The notes beneath the pieces are model-generated. The model ran no database searches and was not told the DNA's origin. It worked only from the letters and a program-made list of their open reading frames with translations. From Chryseobacterium gotjawalense (GTDB lineage Bacteria > Bacteroidota > Bacteroidia > Flavobacteriales > Weeksellaceae): 64,000 nt of DNA. Where the stretch lies: positions 434,001-498,000 of the forward strand of contig NZ_CP124855.1 in NCBI RefSeq assembly GCF_030012525.1. Direction: 5' to 3'. The translations under genes and the position numbers were made by a program. Of the stretch, positions 48,201 to 56,807 are shown piece by piece (the stretch's first letter is position 1; each line of letters opens with the position of its first letter).

Positions 48201-49292
48201 TTACTTACGCGAATGATCATCATTTTTAGGATCGTATTTCAGTTTTCGCTCCTTTTTATGTTCCGGTAAAACCAGTGACAGGAAGATACTTCCACCTAAT
48301 ATTCCTACAATAATAAACAAAGAATCAGTGGTTGAAAAACCTAATCGGTCCAGATATTCATGGAATAACATTTTCAAACCGATGAAGGTTAATAAGAGAG
48401 CTAATCCTATTTTCAGGAATCTGAACTTATCGATAACTCCGGCCAATAAAAAGAACATAGAACGCAGTCCGATAATGGCGAAAATATTTGAAAAGAAAAC
48501 GATATAGGGATCTTTGGTAACCGAGAATATGGCGGGAATACTGTCAACGGCAAAGATTAAATCGGTAAATTCTATGATGATAAGAACCAGGAAAAGCGGA
48601 GTCATTTTCGTAATACCATTGATTTTTACAAAGAACTTATTTCCGACAAAGTGGTTATGAACCTTAAAATACCTGTTGGCAAACTTAACGACAGGATGTT
48701 TTTGGGTATCAATCTTATCGTCATTATCTTTATCAAAGAACATCTTGATACCTGTAAACACCAGGAAAGCACCGAACACATACATGATCCATTCGAACTT
48801 TTGGATAAGTGCCGCACCAAGAAAGATAAAGAGAAACCTCATCACAATCGCACCCAGAATTCCCCAGAACAGCACGCGGTGGTAATTTCTTGGAGCCACG
48901 CCAAATGCCGTGAATACCAAGACCATTACGAAGATATTATCCACAGAAAGGGCGTATTCTACCACATAACCTGTTAAATATTCAAGCCCCAGATTTTGAT
49001 TGTATAAATAGATACTGCTTCCCAGATCTCCGGGAATGATTTTAACCGGATGATGATGCCTGGAAATGACCTGCTGCAGTTTTTCGATACTGTCTATGCC
49101 ATGGAGTAGGTGACCGTAGTTGGTAAGAACAAAATAGAAACACATGGAAAGCGCTACTACGAAAAAACTCATCAAGCCGGCTTGTTTCATAGAAACTGTA
49201 TCTGATTTCTTATTCAGCAGACCTAAATCCAATGCCAGAATAATTAAGATAAAAGCGATGAAACCTAATAAGAAAATACTCTCGTTTGTCAT
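48201..49292 (-). CDS. TerC/Alx-family integral membrane protein
   Basis: 363 residues from ATG 49292, the normal family start MTNESIFLLGFIAFILIILALDLGLLNKK; an earlier in-frame TTG is outside the expected protein. About nine membrane helices. Acidic residues inside helices (ALDLGLL, EYALSVDNIFVMVLVF, IEFTDLIFAVDSIPAIFSVT) are the TerC hallmark and are thought to bind metal, most likely Mn or Ca. TerC/Alx proteins are linked with manganese export and with loading of exported metalloproteins. A TATATTTG promoter and a TTACA-N2-TGTAA dyad lie upstream, suggesting control by the adjacent XRE protein. Confidence 0.93.
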   Translation of the reverse strand: MTNESIFLLGFIAFILIILALDLGLLNKKSDTVSMKQAGLMSFFVVALSMCFYFVLTNYGHLLHGIDSIEKLQQVISRHHHPVKIIPGDLGSSIYLYNQNLGLEYLTGYVVEYALSVDNIFVMVLVFTAFGVAPRNYHRVLFWGILGAIVMRFLFIFLGAALIQKFEWIMYVFGAFLVFTGIKMFFDKDNDDKIDTQKHPVVKFANRYFKVHNHFVGNKFFVKINGITKMTPLFLVLIIIEFTDLIFAVDSIPAIFSVTKDPYIVFFSNIFAIIGLRSMFFLLAGVIDKFRFLKIGLALLLTFIGLKMLFHEYLDRLGFSTTDSLFIIVGILGGSIFLSLVLPEHKKERKLKYDPKNDDHSRK

Positions 49293-49306
49293 ATCATTAT
49301 AAAGAA

Positions 49307-49314
49307 CAAATATA
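49307..49314 (-). promoter_or_regulatory. Putative -7 promoter box of terC
   Basis: Reverse strand TATATTTG, exact TAnnTTTG, 15 bp before ATG 49292. Confidence 0.55.
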
Positions 49315-49338
49315 GTCAAATTTAAGAATTGTTTAATT

Positions 49339-49355
49339 GGTTACAAATGTAAACC
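49339..49355. promoter_or_regulatory. TTACA-N2-TGTAA dyad upstream of terC
   Basis: GGTTACAAATGTAAACC contains the same 13-mer TTACAAATGTAAA as the XRE upstream region. It lies about 25 bp upstream of the terC -7 box, near the -33 to -40 region. Confidence 0.65.
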
Positions 49356-49356
49356 A

Positions 49357-49642
49357 TGATGTAATAAATCGGGGTACAATAATAAACGCGTTTATGTTAG
49401 TTACCGTCAAATGAGGTTTTCCACACTGATTATCACTTAAAGTAAGTCTGAATATTTGATTTAAGTAAAATCTATAATTAATTGATTTGTAATTAGTTAT
49501 AAAATTAAATTAAAATTAATGTAATCCACAAATTTACCAACAGACATTCTGACATTCTGAACTGTTTAATGAGTTTACAAAAGTTAATTTTATTTTTAGA
49601 AAAGAAAAATCTAAATTTGGAAATTGTAAAATTGAACAGATC
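49357..49642 (+). other. Gene-free AT-rich region before the M14 peptidase gene
   Basis: No gene is seen. It contains a tandem GACATTCTGACATTCTGA near 49542-49560 and AT-rich tracts (TTAAATTAAAATTAATG). A TAAATTTG promoter box at 49612-49619 lies 23 bp before the peptidase start. Confidence 0.5.
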
Positions 49643-50746
49643 ATGTCAAACTTAAAATACCTGCAAAACCCTGATTTCCCAAACCGCTATATTTCCCCTG
49701 AAAAATTATTTAATTTCCTACAGGAGCATTACAGCGATCAAATTAAAGAGATCGGTTCCTCTTATTTAGAGAAACCTATTTTTAAAATGAGTCTGGGAAC
49801 TGGTACAATAAAAATTCTCGCATGGTCTCAAATGCATGGAAATGAATCTAATGCCACCCATGCAATGCTTGATTTATTGGAAATATTTAAACATCAGCCG
49901 GAACTGAAAGAGGGATTGTTTTCAAAGATTTCACTGGATTTTATTTTCATGCTTAATCCTGACGGTTCAGAAAAATGGTCCAGAAGAAATGGACTTGATA
50001 TCGATCTTAACAGAGATTTTCTGAAACTTTCCAGCAAAGAGTTTCCTTTACTCAAAGAACTGGCTCAGAATGGATCTTATAAGTATGCATTGAACTTGCA
50101 TGAACAAAGAACGATTTTCACTACGGATGGAATTCATCCGGCAACCCTATCCTTTTTAGCGCCTTCTCAGGATCATGAAAGAACCATTTCCGAAACGAGG
50201 AAAAAAGCAATGGCAGTAATTTCTAAAGTTTACCAAAAACTGAAGACTCAAATTCCTCATCAGATTGCGAGGTATTCAGATGAGTTTTATCCGACTTCTA
50301 CGGGAGATAATTTTACAAAATTCGGGATTCCAACCATACTGTTTGAAGGCGGTCATTTTCAAAATGATTATAAAAGAACAGGAACCCGTAAATATTATAC
50401 GCTAGCTTTATACGAAGCGCTGGCGGCAATTTCTGAATTAAATGGTGCCACAGATGGTTGGGAAATCTATCGGGAGATTCCGGAAAATAAAGAATCTCAT
50501 TATGATCTGATTTACAGAAATGTAAAACTGAATACCGATTTTGAATGTATTTTAGATGTCGCAGTTCAGTATAAGGAAGAAATAAAACCCGGTGCTGACG
50601 AAATTTATTTCGTACCCATCGTTGTCGAAGTCGGTGATATCGGCAAAAAGAAAGGCTGGGAAGAAATTGACTGCACGGGGAAAACCTTTGTTTCCGACAG
50701 GAAATTCCCGAAATTAGATGAAGAAGTCGATTTCAAAATAGTATAA
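49643..50746 (+). CDS. M14-family zinc carboxypeptidase-like peptidase
   Basis: 367 residues without signal peptide, hence probably cytoplasmic. Zinc ligands: H65 and E68 in QMHGNESNAT and H153 in LNLHEQRT. The substrate region NPDGSEKWSRRNGLDIDLNRDF (starting at N105) carries the usual Arg/Asn pair, and the catalytic glutamate is E235 in ILFEGGHF. The layout fits M14 peptidases that act on peptidoglycan peptides or on small peptides. The C-terminal ~100 residues are a beta-rich extension of unknown role. Substrate not deducible. A terminator follows directly. Confidence 0.9.
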   Translation: MSNLKYLQNPDFPNRYISPEKLFNFLQEHYSDQIKEIGSSYLEKPIFKMSLGTGTIKILAWSQMHGNESNATHAMLDLLEIFKHQPELKEGLFSKISLDFIFMLNPDGSEKWSRRNGLDIDLNRDFLKLSSKEFPLLKELAQNGSYKYALNLHEQRTIFTTDGIHPATLSFLAPSQDHERTISETRKKAMAVISKVYQKLKTQIPHQIARYSDEFYPTSTGDNFTKFGIPTILFEGGHFQNDYKRTGTRKYYTLALYEALAAISELNGATDGWEIYREIPENKESHYDLIYRNVKLNTDFECILDVAVQYKEEIKPGADEIYFVPIVVEVGDIGKKKGWEEIDCTGKTFVSDRKFPKLDEEVDFKIV

Positions 50747-50750
50747 TAAA

Positions 50751-50778
50751 AAAAGCGAAGTCGGCAGACTTCGCTTTT
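50751..50778. terminator. Bidirectional terminator between M14 and DUF4920 genes
   Basis: AAAAGCGAAGTC (50751-50762) and GACTTCGCTTTT (50767-50778) form a perfect 12-bp stem with loop GGCA between two convergent genes. Confidence 0.93.
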
Positions 50779-50799
50779 GTGTTGAATTATTGATAAGAT

Positions 50800-51306
50800 T
50801 TAATCGACGACTTTGATTCCGCTCGCCATAAATCTGATTTCTTCTTCAGGTTTCATGATCGCATCAATTTCCGATTGTGGTTTTTTTGCATCTTCGGCAT
50901 AGTGTTTCTGTTCATCTACAGAAGTAACTTTCATCTCCGCGTTCCCTTCCAGTACAACGGTTTTTCCTTCCAAAGCAGTCGGAACAAAAAATGCGTAATC
51001 TTTCATTTTTACAAAAAATTTCTCATTATTATCGGTTTCTACCGTTAACCAGCATCCTTTTTTATCGCAGACTTTCGTTACTTTTCCTTTAACTGCCACA
51101 TTTTCTACTTTTGCAGATTTTTTTAATTTCTGATCTAATTTCTTAGTTGTTATCGCAGATTTTTCTGCTTTTGCAGAAACACCTGCTCCGTAAACTTCTC
51201 CCACCAAGGCTTTGCCTTCTGGCGGACCAACTTTTTTCGCTTCTGTTCCTTGCGCAAAAGCAACTGTGGAAAGCATCAGGGATAATAAAAGAACAAACTT
51301 TTTCAT
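50800..51306 (-). CDS. DUF4920 exported protein
   Basis: 168 residues with a signal peptide ending in TVAFAQ (residue 19). The mature part has an OB-like strand series: NVAVKGKVTKVCDKKGCWLTVETDN, FFVKMKDYAFFVPTALEGKTVVLEGNAEM. The cysteine pair CDKKGCW is the best conserved element and may bind metal or form a disulphide (inference). DUF4920 has no known role. An exact TACTTTTG promoter box lies 14 bp upstream on the same strand (51321-51328). It is monocistronic. Confidence 0.9.
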   Translation of the reverse strand: MKKFVLLLSLMLSTVAFAQGTEAKKVGPPEGKALVGEVYGAGVSAKAEKSAITTKKLDQKLKKSAKVENVAVKGKVTKVCDKKGCWLTVETDNNEKFFVKMKDYAFFVPTALEGKTVVLEGNAEMKVTSVDEQKHYAEDAKKPQSEIDAIMKPEEEIRFMASGIKVVD

Positions 51307-51320
51307 TGATTTAATTTTTA

Positions 51321-51328
51321 CAAAAGTA
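51321..51328 (-). promoter_or_regulatory. Putative -7 promoter box of the DUF4920 gene
   Basis: Reverse strand TACTTTTG fits TAnnTTTG, 14 bp before the start at 51306. Confidence 0.5.
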
Positions 51329-51561
51329 TAAAATATTTTTTAATCAGAATTATTTAAGAATCAGCTATTTGTACAATTTGCAATATACTTGGAATCAAAA
51401 TATTAAATTCCTTATATAAAATTTATATATTTATCCCTTTCAAAATTGAATTCGAAATAAGACCACTGTCTTATTTAAAGAAAAATTTACATTGAAATAA
51501 TAACTAATATAATTTTAAAAGAGAAAAATAAATCTTGTATTCTCTTTAATCTCGATCATCT

Positions 51562-52965
51562 ATGAATAAAAAACTTAAACTTTGGGATGCAACCATGCTC
51601 GTAATGGGCTCTATGATTGGAAGCGGAATTTTTATCGTCAGTTCAGATATGATGCGGAATCTAGGTTCCGGATACTGGCTGATTGCCGTCTGGATGATTA
51701 CCGGAATCATGACCATTGCCGCCGCTATTTCTTATGGCGAACTCTCGGCCATGTTTCCCAAAGCTGGCGGACAGTATACTTACATTACCGAAATATTTGG
51801 GAAAATGCCCGGGTTTCTTTATGGCTGGGGTTTATTCACCGTCATCCAAACCGGAACTATCGCAGCGGTAGCAATGGCTTTCGGGAAATTTACCGCCTAT
51901 CTCGTCCCGGCACTTAATTCGCAACCGATTTTTCAAAGTGGCGGATTCAAAATTACCTGGATTCAAATTCTCGCCATCGGGATTATTTTACTACTCACCT
52001 ATATTAATTCAAGAGGTTTAAAAAACGGAAAAATTTTACAGGATATTTTTACCTCATCGAAAATTATAGCACTTTTAGGAATTATTATTTTCGGAGTTAT
52101 TTTGGTAAAGAATTCACAATGGGCCGAAAACATGAGTTTCGGCTGGAATGCTTTTCAGGATTTTGGTAAAGACACCGGAAATACTTTAGAACCAACGACT
52201 TGGAAATCAATCGGAGGAATCACCCTTTTGGGCGGAATCGCTGCCGCAATGGTCGGTTCTGTTTTCAGTTCGGTGGCCTGGGAAAATGTGACGTTTATGT
52301 CAGGTGAAATTGAAAATCCAAAGAAAAACGTTGTGAAAGCCATGGTTTTCGGGACCTCTGTTGTAATGGTTTTATACCTTTTTGTAAACTTTGTTTACCT
52401 TCATGCGCTCGACCGCGACGGGATTGCATTTGCCGCTAACAATCGTCCTGCGGTGGCGGCCTCAGAAGTTATTTTCGGAAGCACCGGTACCATTATTATG
52501 GCGCTTTTAGTCATGGTTTCCACTTTCGGCTGTATCAATGGATTGGTTTTAGCAGGAGCCCGAGTTTTTCAGACCATGGCCAAAGATGGTTTGTTTTTCA
52601 AATCAGCTGCAGAAAATAATCAAAACGAGGTTCCCGGTAAATCACTTTGGATGCAGGGAAGTTGGGCATGTTTACTCGCGCTTTCCGGGCAATACGGCGA
52701 CTTGCTCGATATGATTTCATTCATCATCGTCCTGTTTTATATGGTCACCGTTTTCGGCGTTATCTGGATGAGGATTAAACAGCCAAATCTCGACAGACCT
52801 TATAAGACCTGGCTTTACCCGATCACACCCATTGTTTATTTACTCATAGGAACCGCATTTTGCGTCCTTTTAATCATCTTTAAACCACAATATACCTGGC
52901 CGGGATTCATCCTTATTTTAATTGGAATTCCCGTGTATTGGTTCATCAACAGGAGAATCAAATAA
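51562..52965 (+). CDS. APC-superfamily amino-acid permease
   Basis: 467 residues with about 12 membrane helices. The start MNKKLKLWDATMLVMGSMIGSGIFIVSSDM has the family's helix-1 motif GSMIGSGIF, which binds the backbone of the transported amino acid. Later helices show GELSAMFPKAGGQYTYITEIFG and the glycine-rich CINGLVLAGARVFQTMAKDG of helix 8. It imports or exchanges amino acids across the inner membrane; specificity is not readable. There are no operon partners. The 255-bp upstream stretch is AT-rich without a clear promoter box. Confidence 0.93.
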   Translation: MNKKLKLWDATMLVMGSMIGSGIFIVSSDMMRNLGSGYWLIAVWMITGIMTIAAAISYGELSAMFPKAGGQYTYITEIFGKMPGFLYGWGLFTVIQTGTIAAVAMAFGKFTAYLVPALNSQPIFQSGGFKITWIQILAIGIILLLTYINSRGLKNGKILQDIFTSSKIIALLGIIIFGVILVKNSQWAENMSFGWNAFQDFGKDTGNTLEPTTWKSIGGITLLGGIAAAMVGSVFSSVAWENVTFMSGEIENPKKNVVKAMVFGTSVVMVLYLFVNFVYLHALDRDGIAFAANNRPAVAASEVIFGSTGTIIMALLVMVSTFGCINGLVLAGARVFQTMAKDGLFFKSAAENNQNEVPGKSLWMQGSWACLLALSGQYGDLLDMISFIIVLFYMVTVFGVIWMRIKQPNLDRPYKTWLYPITPIVYLLIGTAFCVLLIIFKPQYTWPGFILILIGIPVYWFINRRIK

Positions 52966-53349
52966 TTAATCTTTAGATCAATTCATTTTCAGAAGCAACA
53001 AGATTTTTCCTTCTTACAAATTCAGTCCCGCTCTCCGCTATATCTCTGGCTTTTTTGGCAAAAAGCCAGAGGATGCCGCTGCGATCGGGGCTAAAAACTT
53101 ATTTCAGGTTTCTTTACGAAAATTCAGGGCGGATAAGTACATTGAAAATGGAGGAAACTGTTGTGAAGAAATATTTCATAAGCGCAAGTATTGTTTCATA
53201 ATAGGAGCTGATAAAAACTTATTTAAACTTTACGAACCCCCTTAAAAAATGTTGTGACTTTTGTGGTTAAAAGAGAAAAAGGTCTGCTTATAATTTCAGC
53301 ACATTCTTATCATTTCCGAAAAAAATAAGTAACTTTCGAAAAAGAAATT
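52966..53349. other. Gene-free stretch with repeats after the permease gene
   Basis: No gene in 384 bp. ATTTTCAGAAGCAACAAGAT (52985-53004) matches 20615-20634 with one mismatch. A palindromic repeat fills 53024-53092, and the 17-mer TTGTGACTTTTGTGGTT at 53252-53268 is identical to 32448-32464. AAATAAGTAACTTTCG just before 53350 is a near -7 box (TAACTTTC). Confidence 0.55.
53024..53092. repeat. Flavobacterial palindromic repeat with a perfect 12-bp hairpin
   Basis: CTCTGGCTTTTT (53044-53055) and AAAAAGCCAGAG (53060-53071) enclose loop TGGC. Conserved flanks lie outside: AGTCCCGCTCTCCGCTATAT on the left and GATGCCGCTGCGATCGGGGC on the right. On the reverse strand it reads AGCCCCGAT...GCGGCATCC...hairpin...GATATAGCGG...GCGGGA, a layout common in Flavobacteriia from memory. 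Related, weaker copies lie at 2427-2499 and about 56655-56690. Confidence 0.8.
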
Positions 53350-53580
53350 ATGTCAGAATTAGTGCCTGTTTTTCAATCTTCTTACTTGTACGAAATTGAA
53401 CTTGCCAAAACAAAACTCGCTTCCCGGGATATACCCAGTTATATAAAAAATGAATTTGTAAATAATATTGCGGTGTTTCCTATTTCCCAAAATTATTATT
53501 TATTGGTGAGCGAAAGAGACCTTGAGGCCGCAGAAAAAGTCCTCCAGGAAAATGATGAAATCTCCGAAGATGATATGTAA
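53350..53580 (+). CDS. DUF2007 protein
   Basis: 76 residues without signal peptide: LVPVFQSSYLYEIELAKTKLASRDIPSYIKNE, FPISQNYYLLVSERDLEAAEKVLQEND. The beta-alpha-beta fold with the ExxxAKxxLxxxGIPxxIxN pattern is DUF2007, found alone or fused to other domains and suggested to be a signal-transducing module (from memory, weak evidence). The metal exporter gene follows after 58 bp and may be co-transcribed. The start follows a clear AAAGAAATT ribosome site region. Confidence 0.88.
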   Translation: MSELVPVFQSSYLYEIELAKTKLASRDIPSYIKNEFVNNIAVFPISQNYYLLVSERDLEAAEKVLQENDEISEDDM

Positions 53581-53638
53581 CCATTTCTTTCTTTAATTTC
53601 AGAAAATCCAAAAACAATAACAGATAATCAGAGGATTT

Positions 53639-54550
53639 ATGGCTCACAATCATTCCCATGACCATTCGCACCAGATGAATGTAACCAATTTAAACCGTGC
53701 TTTTTATATCGGCATTGGATTGAATTTGGTTTTTGTGATTGTTGAAGCGGGTTATGGTTGGATGTACAATTCGCTCTCTCTGCTTTCTGATGCAGGGCAC
53801 AATTTAAGCGATGTAATGAGTCTGGTCTTATCTTTAATTGCTTTTAAATTAGTAAAAAGAAAACCTACGTCAACCTATACTTATGGTTTTCGCCGGGCCA
53901 CGATTTTGGCCTCGCTGATCAATGCTGTTTTACTCATCTTTGCGGTTGGATTTATCATTTACGAAGCAGTCGGCCGATTCATGAATCCTCAGCCTCTGGA
54001 AGGTGGAGTAGTCTCCGTCGTTGCATTTGTAGGGATTTTCGTGAATGGAATTACGGCCTGGCTCTTTCTGAAAGATAAAGAAAAAGACCTCAATGTGAAA
54101 GGCGCTTATCTGCACATGGTTGCGGATGCTTTGGTTTCCCTGGCAGTGGTCATTGGCGGAATTATCATTATCTACACCAATTGGTTTTGGCTGGATGCAC
54201 TGTTGAGTATTTTAATCGGCGTCGTTATTTTGGCTGGCACCTGGAGTTTGCTGACTCAAAGTTTAAAATTATCCTTAGATGGCGTTCCCGAAAATATAAA
54301 TCCAGAAAAAGTGAAACAAGAAATTCTCAAAATAAATGGAGTAGAGGATTTTCAGCATGTCCATATTTGGGCTTTAAGTACGACAGAAAATGCCTTAACC
54401 GGTCACGTAAGGATTTCAGATAAGTTGACGATTCCCGAAATTGAAAATCTGAAAGAAACCATCAAACACGAGTTGGAACATCTGCAGATCAAACATTCCA
54501 CAATTGAAACCTATTTTGGAGAAAAACATTTTGAAGAAGATGTTTTTTAG
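53639..54550 (+). CDS. Cation diffusion facilitator (CDF) divalent-metal exporter
   Basis: 303 residues. A short His-rich N-terminus (HNHSHDHSHQ) precedes six membrane helices. The zinc-type site is H54 and D58 in LLSDAGHNLSD with H159 and D163 in YLHMVADALVS, an HDHD set typical of zinc/cobalt exporters. The C-terminal cytoplasmic domain (from about 210) is the dimerising ferredoxin-like CDF domain. It exports zinc or a similar ion by proton antiport. It stands behind the DUF2007 gene; no metal regulator is adjacent. Confidence 0.94.
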   Translation: MAHNHSHDHSHQMNVTNLNRAFYIGIGLNLVFVIVEAGYGWMYNSLSLLSDAGHNLSDVMSLVLSLIAFKLVKRKPTSTYTYGFRRATILASLINAVLLIFAVGFIIYEAVGRFMNPQPLEGGVVSVVAFVGIFVNGITAWLFLKDKEKDLNVKGAYLHMVADALVSLAVVIGGIIIIYTNWFWLDALLSILIGVVILAGTWSLLTQSLKLSLDGVPENINPEKVKQEILKINGVEDFQHVHIWALSTTENALTGHVRISDKLTIPEIENLKETIKHELEHLQIKHSTIETYFGEKHFEEDVF

Positions 54551-54712
54551 AAATTTTCAATATCCTGTATTTTTCTCCTGATTGGTCATTCATATAGCAT
54601 TTCTCCTACGGAACGGTGCTTTTTCAGGAAATATAAATTTTGATCCTGTACCATCATACCCTGGATGAAAACTTTATACACGTTTATTGAAATATCTTGT
54701 TACGCCAGTATT

Positions 54713-55756
54713 TTATCCTTTCAATCCGTTTCGTCTTATCTTTTCTGTCAGTTTTGTGATTATTGATAAAAGTCTGTCAATTTCTGTCTGGTTTTCTGGT
54801 TTTCTAATGATCCATTTCAAGTTTGATCTGGCAGATTCAAAAAAACCAGTCTGTTCTAATTCTAATCTAAGGTGTTCAATGATTTCTTCAGAATTGTTTA
54901 CTTTTTTAGTTATTTCTTCAAATCCGCTGTAAATGCTTTGTTTGAAAACGGAAGTTGGGGGATAACCAAAGAATAAACCAACAAATCCATTTTCTAACCC
55001 TAAATTTAAAGAAAAGCCTTTTGAGCCCCAGCGGATAAATAAATTATTGTTTTTTGCAAATTCAAAAAGTTTCTCATAGACCACTCTTCCGTTTGAATCC
55101 AATGAAGCTAAGAATTTCTTTTCGTCTGTTTTAGGTAGAGACACAGAAGGATTAATTTCTGTTTTAAGGAAAGATTCTTCACCAACAACAAAGTCACACG
55201 TTATCATTCTTTCTGAAGCGTGATTATGGAAATACTTAAATTCCATGCAGTAAATGTCAAATCCTTTTTTTCTAAGATAAAGTGATGTCTGTTTAATAGA
55301 GGAAGAAATCTCCTGAGCAACAATTACTAATTTCGTCGATTTATTAAAGGAAACTGTTTGGTCAAGGTCAATTGCGAAATACTCTTGATGGTAGGTGTCT
55401 AGCGAAGGTTCTTCACCGATATAAGACTGATAAATCAAGTTTAATGATTCATAGTCTAAATTTTCAATAAACGATGCATATTCAAGTAATTGAGCAATTG
55501 TATCTCTTGGTGTTTTTCCCCGTTTAAGTTCTATTAAAACTGTATTTCCGTATTTGTCCAATCCCAGTAAATCAATCCAGGTTCCTAAATTTGTCGGGAC
55601 TTGTCTTCCAATAACCAAAACTTTGCTATCTTCAAAAAAATATTCAGGATTTTCTTCGAGTAATTTTTCTAAGTCCGTTTCTTTATTCTCATCTCTGAAT
55701 AATTGCTCTTTGTAAGAAGTAAGTTTTCCGTCAGAATCTATTGTAAAAAGCTTCAT
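54713..55756 (-). CDS. NucS-like PD-(D/E)XK nuclease-domain protein with a distinct C-terminal domain
   Basis: 347 residues from ATG 55756; the longer open frame is not family-like. The N-terminal half has the NucS/DUF91-type endonuclease core: FFEDSKVLVIGRQ, GTWIDLLGLD with catalytic D62, VLIELKRG with E76 and K78, and QLLEY with Q89, the complete PD-(D/E)XK set. The C-terminal 120 residues (VYEKLFEFAKNNNLFIRWGSKGFSLNLGL, FFGYPPTSVFKQSIYSGFEEI) are a separate domain I do not recognise with certainty, perhaps DUF5655-like. It could act in DNA mismatch repair or defence. It follows the lipoprotein gene with a 143-bp gap. Confidence 0.8.
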   Translation of the reverse strand: MKLFTIDSDGKLTSYKEQLFRDENKETDLEKLLEENPEYFFEDSKVLVIGRQVPTNLGTWIDLLGLDKYGNTVLIELKRGKTPRDTIAQLLEYASFIENLDYESLNLIYQSYIGEEPSLDTYHQEYFAIDLDQTVSFNKSTKLVIVAQEISSSIKQTSLYLRKKGFDIYCMEFKYFHNHASERMITCDFVVGEESFLKTEINPSVSLPKTDEKKFLASLDSNGRVVYEKLFEFAKNNNLFIRWGSKGFSLNLGLENGFVGLFFGYPPTSVFKQSIYSGFEEITKKVNNSEEIIEHLRLELEQTGFFESARSNLKWIIRKPENQTEIDRLLSIITKLTEKIRRNGLKG

Positions 55757-55899
55757 AATTCGGTTTGGATTTTTAATGTTGAGAGAACGGTTATATGTAT
55801 ATCTGCCGGTGGGATAAAAATACAAAAACTTTCTACGTGCAAAAAACTTAAAATTAACCGCAAAAATCCTCGCTGAAAGCTTAATTGTTATACGAAGTG

Positions 55900-56295
55900 C
55901 TAATTTGTCAGCGTAAAATTTATTACATTAGGTATAGTATGACTGTGAATTACACTATAATCAATGTCTTTGCACCGGGGAGTTACAGAATTATAGCCGG
56001 AAGGTAACTCACAACATATTTTGTAAACATAGCTGTCATTTTTGATGGTATATTGATAATTGCCATTATTGTCCGTGGTCACCGTTTCAAAAGTCGTATA
56101 TATTGGAGGAGCGTAGTTTCCCCATTTCCCGCGCTGAAAATAAATTTTCACATTTGATATTCCGACACCTTTGTCATTTGATACTTTGCCTGACACATGA
56201 ATATCTAAATTCTGTTTATCGCCATCTCCTCTACAATTACTTAAAAAAATTAAGCTTATAATCAATATTGAAAATAAAATTATTGTATTTCTCAT
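55900..56295 (-). CDS. Lipoprotein with a carboxypeptidase-regulatory-like (Ig-fold) domain
   Basis: 131 residues. The N-terminus MRNTIILFSILIISLIFLSNC has a lipobox (LSNC, Cys21), so the mature protein is an anchored lipoprotein. The mature part DIHVSGKVSNDKGVGISNVKIYFQRG, then VTTDNNGNYQYTI, is a single beta-sandwich of the CarboxypepD_reg / CnaB-like type. Two cysteines (KICCELP) and one in TPRCKD could form disulphides. No partner function is evident. It lies upstream of the NucS-like gene on the same strand. Confidence 0.78.
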   Translation of the reverse strand: MRNTIILFSILIISLIFLSNCRGDGDKQNLDIHVSGKVSNDKGVGISNVKIYFQRGKWGNYAPPIYTTFETVTTDNNGNYQYTIKNDSYVYKICCELPSGYNSVTPRCKDIDYSVIHSHTIPNVINFTLTN

Positions 56296-56805
56296 TCTAA
56301 TTACTCTACATTAAAGTCGATAGCATTTTACGCAACTTGTTCATAGGTCTTACTCAGTTAGTCCAATACACCACTTTTTTTTATAGATAGGTCGGATAAT
56401 AGTCAGACTTTTTGACTACACTAATATCTAATTTTTTTCTCATAAATAATTAAAAGAACTTTTTTATCAGCTTCCAGCTTTTGTGATTACCAAAAATGTT
56501 CCTGCAATAAAAATAGAATATTTCAACCTGACCAAATCCTTTTTTGGGCATTGCGAGAGGAATTGCCAATATTGCCAAATTAGTACTCCTTAAGATCTGT
56601 TGAGAAAATCTGCTTGAATTGGAAAAGGTCAGAGAAAGTAAGCATTGGTCCCGCGTGGGGAATTATAGCGGAAAGCGACTGGAGATTCCTGAAAGAAAAA
56701 TAATCGCGTTGCTCCTAATCACAGCGAAATACTACGAATATAAACCTATTTTCGTTTTGACCCGGCTTTTTATTTTCCTTACCTTTACGCAAAATTTTAC
56801 GCAAA
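56296..56805. other. Gene-free stretch with degraded repeat sequence before menB
   Basis: No gene in 510 bp. It holds AGTCAGACTTTTTGACTA (a small hairpin, near 56413-56430), a fragment ATTATAGCGGAAAGCGACTGG at about 56663-56683 that matches the right half of the palindromic repeat at 53024-53092, and GGCATTGCGAGAGGAATTGCC near 56546-56566. The last 22 bp carry the tandem 12-mer before menB. AT-rich with scattered stops, so any protein here would be short. Confidence 0.5.
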
Positions 56806-56807
56806 AT
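56784..56807 (+). repeat. Perfect tandem 12-mer overlapping the menB start codon
   Basis: TTTACGCAAAAT occurs at 56784-56795 and again at 56796-56807, with no gap. The second copy ends with the AT of the menB ATG at 56806. TACCTTTA at 56780-56787 resembles the -7 box and partly overlaps the first copy. Confidence 0.75.

Noticed and set aside
53024..53092. CRISPR-like repeat
   Set aside because: There is one palindromic unit only, no regular spacers and no cas genes.
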